Assembly (NCBI RefSeq): GCF_023913755.1
Contig: NZ_JAMXBJ010000045.1
Coordinates: 124,001 to 188,000, forward strand
Length of the DNA stretch: 64,000 nucleotides
Reading direction: 5' to 3'
From: Pseudarthrobacter cellobiosi
Lineage (GTDB): Bacteria; Actinomycetota; Actinomycetes; Actinomycetales; Micrococcaceae
The notes under the pieces were generated by a model. The model was not told where the DNA came from. It saw only the letters and a list, made by a program, of their open reading frames with translations, and ran no database searches. How positions within the stretch are numbered: the first letter of the stretch is position 1; the number at the start of each line of letters is the position of its first letter. Shown here in pieces: positions 45,173-54,567 of the stretch. Position numbers and translations under genes: made by a program.

Positions 45173-46675
45173 TCAGCTGGTGGGATGCGAAATGGCAGGA
45201 TCCAACTCTTCATCGGCTCGGTCAATCGTATCCACGGAATTGAGTAGACGCGGCGGGGAGAATTTATAGGCACCGTAATAGACGCCTGCAGCCAAGGCCA
45301 TGGTAATCAAAGGCGTAAGCTGGGACACTACCGGCCACGCTGTTTGTTCAGTGAGTGCAATTCCGGTTGCTGAAGCGAATACCCAGGCAACTGCTCCGGG
45401 GCTGACCGCTTTGAGATTAGCCGGACGGATATCAGGGACAAGATTTTGCGTTTTCCAGTTCAGTCCGATAAATACCAGTGCGATGGCAACCCAGGCGGTT
45501 ACAAATACGCCTTGCCAGGCCAGGGCCTTGAGAAGGTAACTCAGAACATCTGTGAGCATGAGCAAAAAGGCCAGAGCGCCGCAGACGATAACCCAGACAT
45601 AGCGGGGGAGGTTGAGCCTGAATACCCGACTGGCAAATGCTGAAAGGTTTTCGGATGCCAGGAAGTAGTTGGCGGTATTGATGCGGGTCTGTGAGATGAG
45701 GATGACGAGCAGGCCGACCAGTCCCAGTGATGAGATAAATGCTTGGACGACCCCGGTTTCTGAGGCTTCAATTCGCCATGCGCTCATGATGTATATGCCA
45801 ACCAGCCCGTTCAGGCCGAACGTGAATGCGTAGAAGACCCAGCCGAATGTCACTGTTCCCAGGAACTTTTCGTCTTGTTTGCGTCCTAACCGGGCATAGT
45901 CGAAGGTGTACATCATCATGATGTAGACGCCCATGTAGATAAGGTATGAAGTCAGCCAGCCGGGCAGTGCCGACGAGGCGGCGGCATGGCCAATCCAGTC
46001 CGTGGGTGCGCCCTTGATAAGCGTGGCGGCGACCACGACCGCAATCAGGCCGGCAACATAGAGCGGGAGCAGGACACCGTTGAGTTTGTCCAGCCAGTTC
46101 TGTACGCCCCCCAGGGCCAGGGGAATGGCGTAGAGCACCACGATGCCATACCAAACGACCATGCTGCCGCCGAAGTACTCGTGGAATGCGACGGCAATGA
46201 TGGATCCTTCGAACACTGCGTAGTAGATGGCCGTGGCTGCAAAGATCAGCGATGCCAGGGCGGAGCCGACCAGTCCGAAGAGTGTGCGGGAGAAGAGGCT
46301 AACTGTGAGTCCTGTCCGCGCCGCGTAGCGCGACAGAACCGTGTTGATGGCACCGTAGGTGACAATGGTGAGCGCCATTCCGATCAGGGTGTTCACGACA
46401 CCGACTGCTCCTGCTGAGGCCACAGCTACGTAGATCCAGAACATGGCGGAGAATACCGCCCACCAAGCCATGGTGAGTGACCATTTTCCGGCACGCTCAG
46501 TGACAGGTAGAACGTAATTTGAGTACGACAATTTTGCACCTTTCAAATCTTTGAAGAAGCCAGGGAGGGGGATGCTTGGCCGGAGATCGTTTCGAGAGGA
46601 GCCGCCATGGTTCCTCCGGGTTCGAGCCGGCGTTAGCTCCCTGCCAAATTGAGTTGCTTCCCTCACCGTGGTCAC
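45173..46675 (-). CDS. NCS1-family permease (hydantoin/cytosine/purine type)
   Basis: A membrane protein of up to 500 residues with about 12 hydrophobic segments, matching nucleobase-cation-symport-1 transporters (GKWSLTMAWWAVFSAMFWIY, MMMYTFDYARLGR, SQTRINTANYFLAS). The first 40-50 residues are not typical; a TTG start near LSYSNYVLP, after GAAAGG, may be the real one. It follows hyuB by 86 bp on the same strand, so it probably imports the hydantoinase substrate such as N-methylhydantoin or creatinine. Confidence 0.9.
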   Translation of the reverse strand: MTTVREATQFGRELTPARTRRNHGGSSRNDLRPSIPLPGFFKDLKGAKLSYSNYVLPVTERAGKWSLTMAWWAVFSAMFWIYVAVASAGAVGVVNTLIGMALTIVTYGAINTVLSRYAARTGLTVSLFSRTLFGLVGSALASLIFAATAIYYAVFEGSIIAVAFHEYFGGSMVVWYGIVVLYAIPLALGGVQNWLDKLNGVLLPLYVAGLIAVVVAATLIKGAPTDWIGHAAASSALPGWLTSYLIYMGVYIMMMYTFDYARLGRKQDEKFLGTVTFGWVFYAFTFGLNGLVGIYIMSAWRIEASETGVVQAFISSLGLVGLLVILISQTRINTANYFLASENLSAFASRVFRLNLPRYVWVIVCGALAFLLMLTDVLSYLLKALAWQGVFVTAWVAIALVFIGLNWKTQNLVPDIRPANLKAVSPGAVAWVFASATGIALTEQTAWPVVSQLTPLITMALAAGVYYGAYKFSPPRLLNSVDTIDRADEELDPAISHPTS

Positions 46676-46761
46676 GGGTCTGTCGCGATTGCAGGGCGAT
46701 GACGATGCCGGGTCCGCCGACGCGATCAGCGCCGGCGGACCCGGTGTTGGTCAGAATGCGC

Positions 46762-48768
46762 TTAGTGCCAGTGGGCCGACGAACGCTTTTCCATGCTCTT
46801 GCGGAACTCTGAGGTGGTCTCCGGGAACAGTTCCCCGGTGCCCCAGTCCAGGATGACGCCGTGGCGGCGGATCACGTCGAGCATGTCCACCTCTCCGGCG
46901 CGGTACTTCTCCGCCACGGCGACCGGATCGGCGGTCAGCCACCCTAGGCGGTCGCCACGGATCTGCTGGCGCAGCTCGAGGCTGGCTGCTTGATCGATCT
47001 CAAACTGGTCCAGTTCGCGATCGATTTCGCGGATGATGACGCCGTAGTCCTTCGCTGCCCGTTCGATCGACACGTACTCGTCGATGACGTCTTCGAGGAC
47101 TTCGTCGAAGGGGCGTTCCAGGGGATCGCCGTAGCCGCCCCCACCAGCGGACGGGCGGGTAAACGAGTCCCCGGAGTGCAGCGGAACGGCTGAGAAGTTG
47201 GACCCGAGGAACTTTTCCTGATCGGTACCCTTGTTCATCCAGACACCGTGCGGGATCGACGGCAGGCCGCCTTCGATGCCCCAGGTGATGGAGCGTGCAC
47301 GGTCGCAGCAGTAGCTCATCACGGTCTTCGTCGCGTCGACCAGGGTGCCGCCCTTTTCGATGCCGAGGCCGCCGCGGAATCGTCCGGGTCCGCCGGAGTC
47401 GGTACCGATCTGGTGAACGGTGGTCAGGACGGGTGAGAGCCGCTCCTGGCCTTCGATGGGCTGGACGGCCAAACCGGGTCCGAAGACCGGAGCGGTGGCG
47501 CTGGCCCCGTCCTTGGAGGCTCGTCCGCCCCAGCCGCCGGCCATCCAGTCGTACCACATGAAGTAGGGGTTATCGTCGGTGCGGCCGTCGCGGCCACCGA
47601 CCAGGAGGTACTCGAGGTTGAAGGCGCAGGCCATGGCGCGTTCGGGCATGATCTGGGACCAGAGCTCGAAAATTCCGTTCATCAGCTTTTCGTAGGGACC
47701 GGAGCAGAACCCGGTGACAGCGTAGGGCCACCCGGCATTGACCACGGTGCCCTCGGGCCCGATTTCCGCATCGACGGCGGCGTAGAAGCCGGAGTTCAGC
47801 GGAACGTCCGGGAAGAACGTCTTGGTGCCGGCGTAGATGGCCGAGTGGGTTGTGCCGTAACCGGAGTTAAGGAAGGTTTCGACGGCGGGCGCGGAACCGG
47901 TCAGGTCGTAGTGGATGCCCTTGCCGTCCAGTGTCAGCTTGATTTTGATGGGCACCAGGCCCTCGCCCTTGCCCGGGTCGAAGTCGATGTAATCGGTGGT
48001 CTCCCACACTCCCTGCGGCAGGGATTCCAGGCGGCGCAGGACGATCCGTTCAACGTAGTCTTGGGTTTCCTGCATCGCGGCGACGACCGTCGATTTGGAG
48101 TATTTGTCCACCAGGCGGAGGACTTCACGCTCGCAGACGGCGGTCGCTTCTGACTGGGCCTGGAGGTCACCCATCGCCTGGCGCGGTGCCCGGGTGTTCG
48201 ACACCAGGAGCTGGGCGACGTCGTGAAGGAAGACACCCTTGCTCCAGATCCGCACGGGAGTGATCCGCAGGCCTTCGCCGAAATGTTCCTTGGCGTTGAC
48301 ATCGAATGAACCCGGTACGTTGCCGCCAATGTCAGCCCAGTGGCCCTTGTTCTGGGCGAAGGCGATCACCTCACCGTCGGAGAAGATCGGTCGAATGAAG
48401 CTAACGTCGTTGAAGTGTGTGCCGCCCCGGTACGGGTCGTTGATGGCAAACACGTCCCCCGGATGAATGTCTTTGCCGAATTCTTCGATGACGGCCTTGC
48501 ACTGGAAGTGCAGGGTACCGACGTGGACGGCAATGTCGCCGCTGCCCTGCATGACGGTGTTTCCGTTCGCGTCACAGAGAGCGGAGGAGAAGTCGCGGGA
48601 GTAAATAACAAAGGAATAGCAGGTCCTCAGGATCTGCTCGCTCATCAGGTCGACGCTGGTGACGAAGGCGTTTTTCAGCACCTCGAACGTTACGGGGTCA
48701 AGGCCTGATGCCTGCCGTGCATCGGTGTGGGCGACATGGAGATCTGGAATGGTGATCACGTCGGTCAT
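46762..48768 (-). CDS. hyuB: Hydantoinase B / oxoprolinase-type beta subunit
   Basis: A 668-residue HyuB-family protein (LDPVTFEVLKNAFVTSVDLM, GGTHFNDVSFIRPIF, GGGGYGDPLERPFDEVLEDV). The ATG at 48768 lies 2 bp after the hyuA stop codon with an AGGAAGC site. With HyuA it forms the ATP-dependent hydantoinase; N-methylhydantoin amidohydrolase is the favoured activity because an N-carbamoylsarcosine amidase is in the same window (inference). Confidence 0.93.
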   Translation of the reverse strand: MTDVITIPDLHVAHTDARQASGLDPVTFEVLKNAFVTSVDLMSEQILRTCYSFVIYSRDFSSALCDANGNTVMQGSGDIAVHVGTLHFQCKAVIEEFGKDIHPGDVFAINDPYRGGTHFNDVSFIRPIFSDGEVIAFAQNKGHWADIGGNVPGSFDVNAKEHFGEGLRITPVRIWSKGVFLHDVAQLLVSNTRAPRQAMGDLQAQSEATAVCEREVLRLVDKYSKSTVVAAMQETQDYVERIVLRRLESLPQGVWETTDYIDFDPGKGEGLVPIKIKLTLDGKGIHYDLTGSAPAVETFLNSGYGTTHSAIYAGTKTFFPDVPLNSGFYAAVDAEIGPEGTVVNAGWPYAVTGFCSGPYEKLMNGIFELWSQIMPERAMACAFNLEYLLVGGRDGRTDDNPYFMWYDWMAGGWGGRASKDGASATAPVFGPGLAVQPIEGQERLSPVLTTVHQIGTDSGGPGRFRGGLGIEKGGTLVDATKTVMSYCCDRARSITWGIEGGLPSIPHGVWMNKGTDQEKFLGSNFSAVPLHSGDSFTRPSAGGGGYGDPLERPFDEVLEDVIDEYVSIERAAKDYGVIIREIDRELDQFEIDQAASLELRQQIRGDRLGWLTADPVAVAEKYRAGEVDMLDVIRRHGVILDWGTGELFPETTSEFRKSMEKRSSAHWH

Positions 48769-48770
48769 GA

Positions 48771-50825
48771 TTAGGCTTCCTGCTCGTCTTTGAACTCTGT
48801 GAGGTGGATCCGGATGTTGAGCCACTCGTCGATCTCGGCGGTGGTGCGCGGGGGCACGACCGTCGTGGAGTCAAGCTGGTCGATGATGGCGGGACCTTGG
48901 AACGTCGCGCCGGCGCCGAGCTTGGTGCGGTCGTAGACGGGCGTATCGACCCAGCCGTCCTCACCGAAGTACACCGGCCGGACCGAATCGGGTTCGCCGG
49001 GCTCTGAGACCCATTCCGTGGCCGGAGCGAAGGAGGGCTTGGGCGTCTTGCCGACAGCGGAGAGCTGCAGCTGGTAGATTTCCACGGGCTGGTCATCCTG
49101 GCGGAACGCAAATTCGCGCTCGTGCTGCTGGTGGAAGCTCTGGATGGCTTCTTCCAGAGCACCGTCGCCGGTTCCCATATTCACGGCCAACGAACGCCAC
49201 TGTCCCTGGTAGCGCATGGAGATGATCCGCTGCAGGATCGAATTCTCCGCGGATACGCCTTCGTGGCGGAGCCGGGCGGTGGCCTCCGTTTCGAGGGCCT
49301 TGTACTTGCTCTCCAGGTCTTCCGGATCGGCGTCGGCGGCAACGGCCGTGTACATCGCGGACAGGTCGTGCCTGATATCCACCAGGAGGCAGCCCAGTGC
49401 GGACGTGACGCCGGGGTTGGGCGGTACGACGACGGTGGGAATGTTCAGTTCCCTGGCAACCTCTACGCCGTGCAGGGCGCCGGCGCCACCGAAGGCGAGC
49501 AGCGCGAAGTCGCGGGGGTCATAGCCGCGGCGGATGGAGATCAGGCGGACGGCGTCAGCCATGTTGGCGTTCGCGACTTGGAGGATGGCGTGGGCGGCCT
49601 CCTCTTCGTTCATGCCCAGCGGTTCAGCGATGGCACGCTTGATCACGGCCTGCGAGAGCCCGCGGTCCAGCGTCTTCGCGCCGCCGGCCAGGGTGGATCC
49701 GAGCCTGTTCAGGACCACGTTGGCGTCGCAGTTGGTCGGCTCTTCGCCGCCCATGTTGTAGCAGGCGGGTCCCGGATCGGCACCCGCGGACTGCGGGCCG
49801 TTGCGCAGCGAACCGGCAATGTCAATGTGCGCAATCGAGCCGCCGCCGGCGCCGATGGTGAGGACCTCGATGCTGGGAAAGACGATGGGGTGGCCGTATT
49901 CGACCTGCCATTCCTTGGTGATGCGGAGCTCACCGTCGGAGACCAGGGCAATATCGGTAGACGTGCCGCCCATGTCCAGGCTCACGGCGTTTTCGAAGCC
50001 ACACTGCTGGGCGATGTGCTTCGCCGCGATGGCGCCGGCTGCGATTCCGGACGCTGCGAGGCGCACGGGGTAGCGCTTGACCATGCGGGGGGTCATGGAA
50101 CCGCCGCCGGAGTGCAGGAGCAGCAGGTCGCCGTCGTAACCGCCGGTTTTGAGCTCATCGGCGAGGCGGCTGACGTAGCCGGACACCAGGGGTCCCAGCA
50201 CGGCGTTGGAGACGGCGGTGTTGAAGCGGTCGTGCTCGAAGATTTCGGGCAGGATCTCGGCCGAGGTGGAGACCGTGGCTTCCGGAAGTTCCTCTTCCAG
50301 GATTTTCCGCATCCGGATTTCGTGCTCGGCGTTGGCGTAGGAGTTGATGAAGCAGACGGCGATTGTTGTGACGCCGCGCTTACGGAGCACCGCGGCTAGA
50401 CGGCGGGCTTCTTCTTCGTCCAGGGGAGCGACGATGTTGCCGGCGTAGTCAATACGTTCGGTCACCTCGAACCTGTCGCGGCGGCGGATGTAGGGGCCGG
50501 TTACGTCGTTGTAGGCGTCCCAAAGGTCGTCTTTGGTACCGTCCCGGATCTCGATGACATCCCTGAACCCCTTTGTCGTGACCATGGCTGCGGGGGGAAA
50601 GTTCCGGGTAATCAGGGCATTCGTTGCTACCGTGGTGCCGTGTGAAAACAGCGACACGTCTGCAAGGTTAATCTCGGCGCGTTCCACGCCGCTCAGTATC
50701 GCCAGCATGGGGTCGGCCGGGGTCGACGGGACCTTGGTGACACGCATGCGTTGTGTTTCTTCGTCGAAAATGCAGACGTCAGTAAATGTGCCACCGACGT
50801 CGACGGCGACTCTAAGATTGGACAT
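48771..50825 (-). CDS. hyuA: Hydantoinase A / N-methylhydantoinase alpha subunit
   Basis: A 684-residue HyuA protein with the N-terminal acetate-kinase-like ATP-binding motif (VAVDVGGTFTDVCIFD), the core SLDMGGTSTDIALV and GAGGGSIA, and the C-terminal GPAIIDQLDSTTVVPP segment. It uses ATP to open a hydantoin ring together with HyuB. Its GGAGG ribosome site and start follow a 133-bp leader that is also present at 54598-54729. Confidence 0.94.
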   Translation of the reverse strand: MSNLRVAVDVGGTFTDVCIFDEETQRMRVTKVPSTPADPMLAILSGVERAEINLADVSLFSHGTTVATNALITRNFPPAAMVTTKGFRDVIEIRDGTKDDLWDAYNDVTGPYIRRRDRFEVTERIDYAGNIVAPLDEEEARRLAAVLRKRGVTTIAVCFINSYANAEHEIRMRKILEEELPEATVSTSAEILPEIFEHDRFNTAVSNAVLGPLVSGYVSRLADELKTGGYDGDLLLLHSGGGSMTPRMVKRYPVRLAASGIAAGAIAAKHIAQQCGFENAVSLDMGGTSTDIALVSDGELRITKEWQVEYGHPIVFPSIEVLTIGAGGGSIAHIDIAGSLRNGPQSAGADPGPACYNMGGEEPTNCDANVVLNRLGSTLAGGAKTLDRGLSQAVIKRAIAEPLGMNEEEAAHAILQVANANMADAVRLISIRRGYDPRDFALLAFGGAGALHGVEVARELNIPTVVVPPNPGVTSALGCLLVDIRHDLSAMYTAVAADADPEDLESKYKALETEATARLRHEGVSAENSILQRIISMRYQGQWRSLAVNMGTGDGALEEAIQSFHQQHEREFAFRQDDQPVEIYQLQLSAVGKTPKPSFAPATEWVSEPGEPDSVRPVYFGEDGWVDTPVYDRTKLGAGATFQGPAIIDQLDSTTVVPPRTTAEIDEWLNIRIHLTEFKDEQEA

Positions 50826-50992
50826 CTATGTTCCTCCAGGATGCTGCGGATTGGGTACCACTGGTTGACCCGCCCCGCCGGGTCCTTTCATTCCTAATTC
50901 TTCAGCTGATCCATGTGGCACACATCGGCCGGTTGCAGCTCCAAAGGAATGATCTTTTTCTGACCAAAAGGATGATGCCGCTGCGGCCGCGC
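50826..50992 (-). promoter_or_regulatory. Structured 5' leader of hyuA, copy 1 of a duplicated element
   Basis: On the minus strand the leader shows nested inverted repeats: CATTCCT/AGGAATG (50945-50951 with 50889-50895), AGCTG/CAGCT (50936-50940 with 50904-50908) and ATGTG/CACAT (50921-50925 with 50913-50917). A second hairpin GACCCG/CGGGTC follows (50879-50884 with 50867-50872), then GGAGG and the hyuA ATG. A copy about 95 percent identical (6 substitutions and one indel in 133 positions by my count) is at 54598-54729, before another gene. It could be a cis-regulatory RNA or simply a duplicated promoter/leader. It does not match a riboswitch class I know. Confidence 0.6.
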
Positions 50993-51273
50993 CTAAATTC
51001 GAGCCTGACGTGCCCGCGGCTTTGCCGGCACCTCGTATCACTGGAGTTGGTTGCCTCCGCACAGCTACGCGCGCAGCAGGGCCCGGGTTTCAATGCTTAA
51101 ATTGTCTGTTGGCTCATGTCCGCGTCAAAGCCGCCCACTGAAGCGCTTCCGTCCAGTAGTAGTACCGGATCACGGTTCTCCGCTGGTCAACCACCGACCT
51201 GCGAGTACGGATCAGGCACTCGTGACAAATGGGCGCCTGCTCATGAACTATGCCGTTGTGAAAGACTGTTGCC
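50993..51273. promoter_or_regulatory. Divergent region between hyuA leader and histidine kinase
   Basis: About 280 bp that must contain the promoter of the hyuA leader (minus) and of the kinase gene (plus). No gene is evident and I cannot place promoters by eye. Confidence 0.4.
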
Positions 51274-53190
51274 GTGAGTTCCGCAGAAGCCCTCAGCAGG
51301 CTGAAACAAGGCGCCTTCGACGCGGCGCCGCTGGCGACTGCCATCTTTCGCAGGGAGACCTCCGAACGGCTTGTGTTTCTTGGAGGCAACAGCGAATTTG
51401 GTTCGCTCGTCCAGGGCAACGCTAGTCCCAACCAAGGCACAGAGGGGGAGCTCGGGGCAGCCCTTTCCCGGCTGGTAACCGCCTCACTTTCCACTACGTC
51501 CGACCCCTTCACCGTGGTCGTCCACCTGGGTGATCATCTTGAAGCCTTCCGTCCGCGGGTCAGGCCGTTCCGTGTGCCGGGGGATCCGGCTGAATACTTG
51601 GTAGTCCAATTGACGGCGCTTAGCGAGCAAAACTCTACGGAACGTGATCTGCATTCAACGGTCCGGCAACTCAAAGATCTTCTGGATAACTCGACTGCGC
51701 TGATGTACATCAAGGACCTTGACGGGAGGTACCTCATCGCCAACCACTACTACGCCCAACGCTTTGGCGTCAGCTCGGAATCAATCCTCGGTCTTACCGA
51801 TTACGATCTGTTCGCCAAACCGATCGCAGACCATTACACGAAGAACGACGACATGGTGATCAGAACCTCCACTTCTATCGAAGTCGAGGAACCCCTGGTG
51901 ACCATCGGCGACCTGACTGACCCGGACGAAGACAGCCGCTGGCTCTCCATCAAATTCCCTCTCCTCGACGACGCGGGCAACCCCTACGCTCTCGGCGCGA
52001 TCTCCACCGACATAACCGACCGCAAGCGCGCCGAGAGGGCAGCCCGCGATGCAATGCATGAGGCAGAACGTGCCAATCGGTCAAAGAACGAATTTTTGTC
52101 CAGGATGAGCCATGAGCTGCGGACGCCGTTGAATGCCATCCTTGGATTCGCCCAGCTGCTTCAAAACCTTCCACTCAGTCCCACGGCAGCCGAAAGTGCC
52201 CGTCATATTCTCGACGCCGGCAACCATCTGCTGTCACTCGTAAACGAGGTCCTGGACATCACCTGGATCGAAGCCGGGGCTCCTGGCATCGCCACGGCAC
52301 CTGTGCCTGCCATTGAATCCATACACCAAGCTCTCCAACTCATGCGCCCGCTCGCGGCTGCGCAGGACATCGAAATCGCCAGCGATCTCCATGGCGCCCT
52401 CCACCTCTACGTTCTAGCTGACACACAACGGCTCCGGCAGGTCTTCCTCAATCTGCTCGGAAACGCGGTGAAGTTCAACAGCGCGCAGGGTGCAGTCCGC
52501 GTCTGGTGCGAACTCAGAGAGGGTTCCCTTCGATTCTTTATCATGGACACGGGTCCCGGGATGGCCGAAGCCGATGTCCAGCGATTGTTCACACCCTTCG
52601 TGCGACTACCCCAGTCCGCTGAGGTCGAAGGGTCCGGCCTAGGGCTGGCGCTGTCCAGGAAGCTCGTCGAAGAAATGGGGGGTGTTCTGGGCATCGAACA
52701 CACTGCTCCCGGCGAGGGCTCGACGTTTTTTGTTGAGATGCCTCTTGCGTCGGCTCCAGAAGCTGATGCCATAGCGCCCATGCCGGCTGCGGGAACCTTA
52801 ACCATCCCTAGTGGAAGCGATGCAACAATCCTCCACATTGAAGACACGCACGCAAATATTCGCCTGGTGGAGAACATCATCGCGGGCATGGGTGGGCTAA
52901 ATCTGATCTCCGCAACCAGCGGCGAATCAGGAATTGCTCTGGCACAAACAGCGTCGCCCCAACTCATCCTGCTCGACCTGAACCTCTCCGACATGTCGGG
53001 GGTCGAGGTCGTGAAACAGTTGCAGGAGGACGAGCGCACAAGGCAGGTCCCGGTCATCATTATCTCCGCAGATGCCACTCCTGCCCGCATCGCAGAGCTG
53101 CGCGGTATAGGCATCTTGGATTACCTCACCAAACCTTTCGAAATCGACCATTTCGCGCGCACGATCCGCAGCGCATTGGCGCTGCCGTGA
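51274..53190 (+). CDS. Hybrid sensor histidine kinase with C-terminal receiver
   Basis: A 638-residue protein (GTG start) with no membrane segment, so a cytoplasmic sensor. Order: N-terminal sensory region (1-120), PAS domain (about 130-250; LDNSTALMYIKDLDGRYLIA, SIKFPLLDDAGNPYALGAIS), HisKA with H280 (FLSRMSHELRTPLNA), HATPase (NLLGNAVKFNSAQG, DTGPGM, GSGLGLALSRKLVEEMGG), and a receiver domain (about 520-635) with the phospho-acceptor Asp in LILLDLNLSDMSG. It overlaps the LuxR-type regulator gene by 4 bp and divergently faces hyuA; a role in controlling hyuAB is possible. Confidence 0.93.
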   Translation: MSSAEALSRLKQGAFDAAPLATAIFRRETSERLVFLGGNSEFGSLVQGNASPNQGTEGELGAALSRLVTASLSTTSDPFTVVVHLGDHLEAFRPRVRPFRVPGDPAEYLVVQLTALSEQNSTERDLHSTVRQLKDLLDNSTALMYIKDLDGRYLIANHYYAQRFGVSSESILGLTDYDLFAKPIADHYTKNDDMVIRTSTSIEVEEPLVTIGDLTDPDEDSRWLSIKFPLLDDAGNPYALGAISTDITDRKRAERAARDAMHEAERANRSKNEFLSRMSHELRTPLNAILGFAQLLQNLPLSPTAAESARHILDAGNHLLSLVNEVLDITWIEAGAPGIATAPVPAIESIHQALQLMRPLAAAQDIEIASDLHGALHLYVLADTQRLRQVFLNLLGNAVKFNSAQGAVRVWCELREGSLRFFIMDTGPGMAEADVQRLFTPFVRLPQSAEVEGSGLGLALSRKLVEEMGGVLGIEHTAPGEGSTFFVEMPLASAPEADAIAPMPAAGTLTIPSGSDATILHIEDTHANIRLVENIIAGMGGLNLISATSGESGIALAQTASPQLILLDLNLSDMSGVEVVKQLQEDERTRQVPVIIISADATPARIAELRGIGILDYLTKPFEIDHFARTIRSALALP

Positions 53191-53828
53191 AGATCATCAA
53201 CGTATTCATTGCTGACGACCACCCCGTTTACCGGGAAGGCCTCGCCCAGAATTGGGAGGGCGTGCCACAGATCAACGTCATAGGCTCGGCAGGGGATGGC
53301 AAAAGTGCCCTCGAGGCCATCCGGCAGTTGAAACCCGACGTGGCCGTCATGGACCTGAAACTGCCCGAACTCGATGGCATGCAGGTCCTGGAGTTGCTGT
53401 TCGCGGAGGACTCGCCCACCAGTGTCCTCGTGCTAACTGCCTACATGGACAGTACAACCGTCTACAGGGCCTTGACTCACGGCGCTCGGGGATTCCTCGA
53501 GAAGGCAGCATCGTTTAGTGAGATCACGGAAGCCGTCCTGCAGATTGGCGCCGGCGGAACCATCATCGCCCCCTTTGCGCAGGATGTTCTTGCTCGGGAA
53601 CTCCGTACTCGCCAGAACACAACCGAAAAACCAATCCTGACCTCCCGCGAAGTCGAAATTCTCCGTCTAGCGGCCGATGGGCACTCCGGCCAAAAGATCG
53701 CCAGTGAACTCCACATCTCCCTAACGACCGTCAAAACTCATTTACAGCACATCTACGACAAACTCGACGTCTCCGACCGGGCCTCCGCCGTCGCGCAAGC
53801 CATACGCCGCGGCTTTCTTCACTGGTAG
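53187..53828 (+). CDS. LuxR/NarL-family response regulator
   Basis: A 213-residue response regulator: receiver with acidic pocket (FIADDHPVYREG) and phospho-Asp D56 (VAVMDLKLPELDG), then a C-terminal LuxR HTH (ILTSREVEILRLAADGHSGQ, then KIASELHISLTTVKTHLQHI). GTG start overlapping the kinase stop (GTGA). It is the cognate partner of the hybrid kinase. Confidence 0.94.
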   Translation: MKIINVFIADDHPVYREGLAQNWEGVPQINVIGSAGDGKSALEAIRQLKPDVAVMDLKLPELDGMQVLELLFAEDSPTSVLVLTAYMDSTTVYRALTHGARGFLEKAASFSEITEAVLQIGAGGTIIAPFAQDVLARELRTRQNTTEKPILTSREVEILRLAADGHSGQKIASELHISLTTVKTHLQHIYDKLDVSDRASAVAQAIRRGFLHW

Positions 53829-53924
53829 TTACAAGTGGGGACAAGTCCGTCCGTTGCTGCCGGCAATGCCAACGCCTTGCACTCGAAGTACTGCGCATGT
53901 ACAAGGCGTCCTTGCCGAAGACCA

Positions 53925-54266
53925 CTACTGCCGATGGGCCGCCATGAGATGCCGGCGCAGCAGGACTGCGCCGTCTTCGGCTGAGAACTGGGCCTCTGCA
54001 CCGCACGCTTCCCCCATAACCTGCTGCCCGGGGGTTGGGTGGATTCGTGCTGTGGAGTTGCGCCGGTTCTGCTTACTTGATGATGTAGAGGAAGGCATGG
54101 GTGGCAGGGCTGGGATTGAAGTCACTCCAGGGACGTATTCATCCCGGGAGGGTTCGTCAGCGATCGGGAGGCTCACCGGGGCGGGACGGCGGGGCGCGGT
54201 CCGGGATGGCAGGAGTGTGACGGCGAGGTTCTGACGAATCAGATCGGTCGTGAGGTCGATGGCCAT
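53925..54266 (-). CDS. Small protein of unknown function
   Basis: A 113-residue product starting MAIDLTTDLIRQNLAVTLLP, with a good AGAGAGGAAGCCATC site before the ATG. The N-terminus is hydrophobic-amphipathic, the middle is Pro/Ser-rich, and the end (ACGAEAQFSAEDGAVLLRRH) looks like a partial zinc-finger-style helix. It lies about 100 bp downstream of the gene at 54370 on the same strand. No family recognised. Confidence 0.5.
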   Translation of the reverse strand: MAIDLTTDLIRQNLAVTLLPSRTAPRRPAPVSLPIADEPSRDEYVPGVTSIPALPPMPSSTSSSKQNRRNSTARIHPTPGQQVMGEACGAEAQFSAEDGAVLLRRHLMAAHRQ

Positions 54267-54369
54267 GATGGCTTCCTCTCTGAAGCGATCAACTAGCCAA
54301 TAAATTTGAACGTTGCGTTTGTTTTGTGACGTGAGGTCGGGAACTTGTGGTCCCGTCTCTCTTACTTAC

Positions 54370-54567
54370 TCAGGCCGCGGACAACGTAGCGGGTGGCCGT
54401 GTTTCTGACCCGGATCCCCAGCAGAAGGGACAGCCGAGGAAGTCGAGGGAGGAGCGGCAGGCCGGGCAGTCCTCAGGATTCAATTTCTGGTTCGGTCGTA
54501 CTGACCGTAGGCTCTCAGTGGACGGCTGACGGTCACATCCGCTGTTCACTAAAGCTATCCGCTTCAT
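54370..54567 (-). CDS. Small Cys-rich protein with duplicated leader
   Basis: A 65-residue protein starting MKRIALVNSGCDRQP with an AGGAGG site, ending region CPACRSSLDFLGCPFCWGSG then SET. The C-x2-C pairs could hold zinc, and GCPFCWGSGSET faintly recalls the CHYC-GPETD tails at 7495 and 21604. Its 5' leader (54598-54729) is about 95 percent identical to that of hyuA, so the two transcripts may share control. Confidence 0.55.
   Translation of the reverse strand: MKRIALVNSGCDRQPSTESLRSVRPNQKLNPEDCPACRSSLDFLGCPFCWGSGSETRPPATLSAA

Noticed and set aside
49122..50399. 425-codon plus-strand open frame across hyuA
   Set aside because: Antisense shadow of hyuA; Gly/Val/Arg-rich without any domain.
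50860..50992. Glycine or guanidine riboswitch before hyuA
   Set aside because: The leader is structured, but the conserved bases of the glycine and guanidine aptamers that I know are not present.
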